Shown here: positions 63,778-64,000 of the stretch, in pieces | How the letters are laid out: each line of letters begins with the position of its first letter | Numbering within the stretch: the stretch's first letter is position 1 | Source of the DNA: G965233625 sp965233625 | Lineage (GTDB): Bacteria > Planctomycetota > Planctomycetia > Pirellulales > Pirellulaceae | Reading direction: 5' to 3' | Length of the DNA: 64,000 bases | Assembly (NCBI GenBank): GCA_965233625.1 | Contig: OZ247499.1 | Span: 3,162,001 to 3,226,000, forward strand | Notes under the pieces: model-generated | Databases searched by the model: none | The model's input: the letters and a program-made list of their open reading frames with translations, nothing else | What the model was told of the DNA's origin: nothing | Position numbers and translations under genes: made by a program

Positions 63778-64000
63778 ATGAAAAAACGTTCCGCTTTTAC
63801 TCTGGTCGAGTTGCTTGTTGTCATTGCAATTATTGGTGTTCTGGTGGCGTTGTTGCTGCCAGCGGTGCAAGCTGCCCGCGAATCAGCGCGCCGGATCACC
63901 TGCTCAAATCATCTGAAGCAGATCGGGCTCGCGTTTCAGAATCATCACGACACCTACGGATTTCTGCCCGACGGCGGCAACCACTGGTCAAACGCCCCGG
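63778..64000 (+). CDS. DUF1559 pseudopilin-type protein (5' part, cut by window end)
   Basis: The first 74 codons are in the window. The start AFTLVELLVVIAIIGVL is the pilin-like leader and first helix, followed by AARESARRITCSNHLKQIG and NHHDTYGFLPDGG, the DUF1559 opening. The layout matches the gene at 36117. No clear ribosome site precedes the ATG; the leader is pyrimidine-rich. The rest of the protein lies beyond the window. Confidence 0.92.
   Translation, partial: MKKRSAFTLVELLVVIAIIGVLVALLLPAVQAARESARRITCSNHLKQIGLAFQNHHDTYGFLPDGGNHWSNAP

Overview
This is a 64 kb chromosomal stretch from a planctomycete, most likely in the Pirellulaceae/Planctomycetales. The case rests on gene content: four DUF1559 proteins (two with a pseudopilin-type N-terminus, two with a zinc-ribbon N-terminus), a DUF1080 secreted protein, an FAD-dependent oxidoreductase with a C-terminal beta domain, a secreted sulfatase, a sialate O-acetylesterase, a planctomycete-type cytochrome c fused to a SUMF1-like domain, a YHYH protein, and a very large alpha-2-macroglobulin-like protein behind an ECF sigma factor. 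GC content is in the mid to high fifties by eye. No rRNA, tRNA, CRISPR array, phage or insertion sequence was seen.

Layout. 1-7 kb: the end of a lysine-tailed gene, a LarA-type racemase, a minus-strand FAD-oxidoreductase/DUF1080 pair and a secreted DUF11-repeat protein. 7-13 kb: two zinc-ribbon DUF1559 membrane proteins, a Tat-exported hydroxypyruvate-isomerase-like protein and a HAD phosphatase-TreZ fusion. 13.7-14.8 kb: an extremely cysteine-rich exported repeat protein and a small membrane protein that share a bidirectional terminator. 15-19.2 kb: a three-gene minus-strand cluster holding an intact HtrA-like protease with PDZ, a second HtrA-like protein whose catalytic residues are lost and whose PDZ sits inside the protease fold, and a membrane protein with two FMN-attachment motifs. 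19.5-25.6 kb: an SDR epimerase, a degenerate GGDEF protein that keeps its c-di-GMP inhibitory site, a methyltransferase, ArfB, malate dehydrogenase and a YHYH protein. 25.6-32 kb: an unusual structured intergenic hairpin, the ECF sigma factor, and an anti-sigma-like/alpha-2-macroglobulin fusion. 32-43 kb: an M48 protease translationally coupled to a methyltransferase, a PQQ-propeller lipoprotein, a DUF1559 pseudopilin coupled to a small lipoprotein, a YXWGXW-like Gln-rich protein, a DUF4328 protein and PriA. 43-49 kb: sialate esterase, sulfatase, and the convergent cytochrome-SUMF1 fusion. 49-54.3 kb: a TetR-HlyD-RND efflux operon with palindromic operator candidates. 54.5-64 kb: an esterase, a ceramidase-like protein, a cyclopropane synthase, a glycoside-hydrolase-like TIM barrel, a DUF4129 membrane protein, CsrA, a gene-free 1 kb stretch ending in a strong orphan terminator, a secreted unknown and a truncated DUF1559 pseudopilin.

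How the genes work together. Much of the window serves the cell envelope and the breakdown of sulfated or acetylated polysaccharides. The most unusual items are the sigma/anti-sigma-macroglobulin pair, the active/inactive HtrA pair with a flavinylated membrane protein, the HAD-TreZ fusion, the c-di-GMP receptor candidate, the cysteine-rich exported repeat protein and two candidate structured RNAs. All calls come from reading the sequence; no database search was run.
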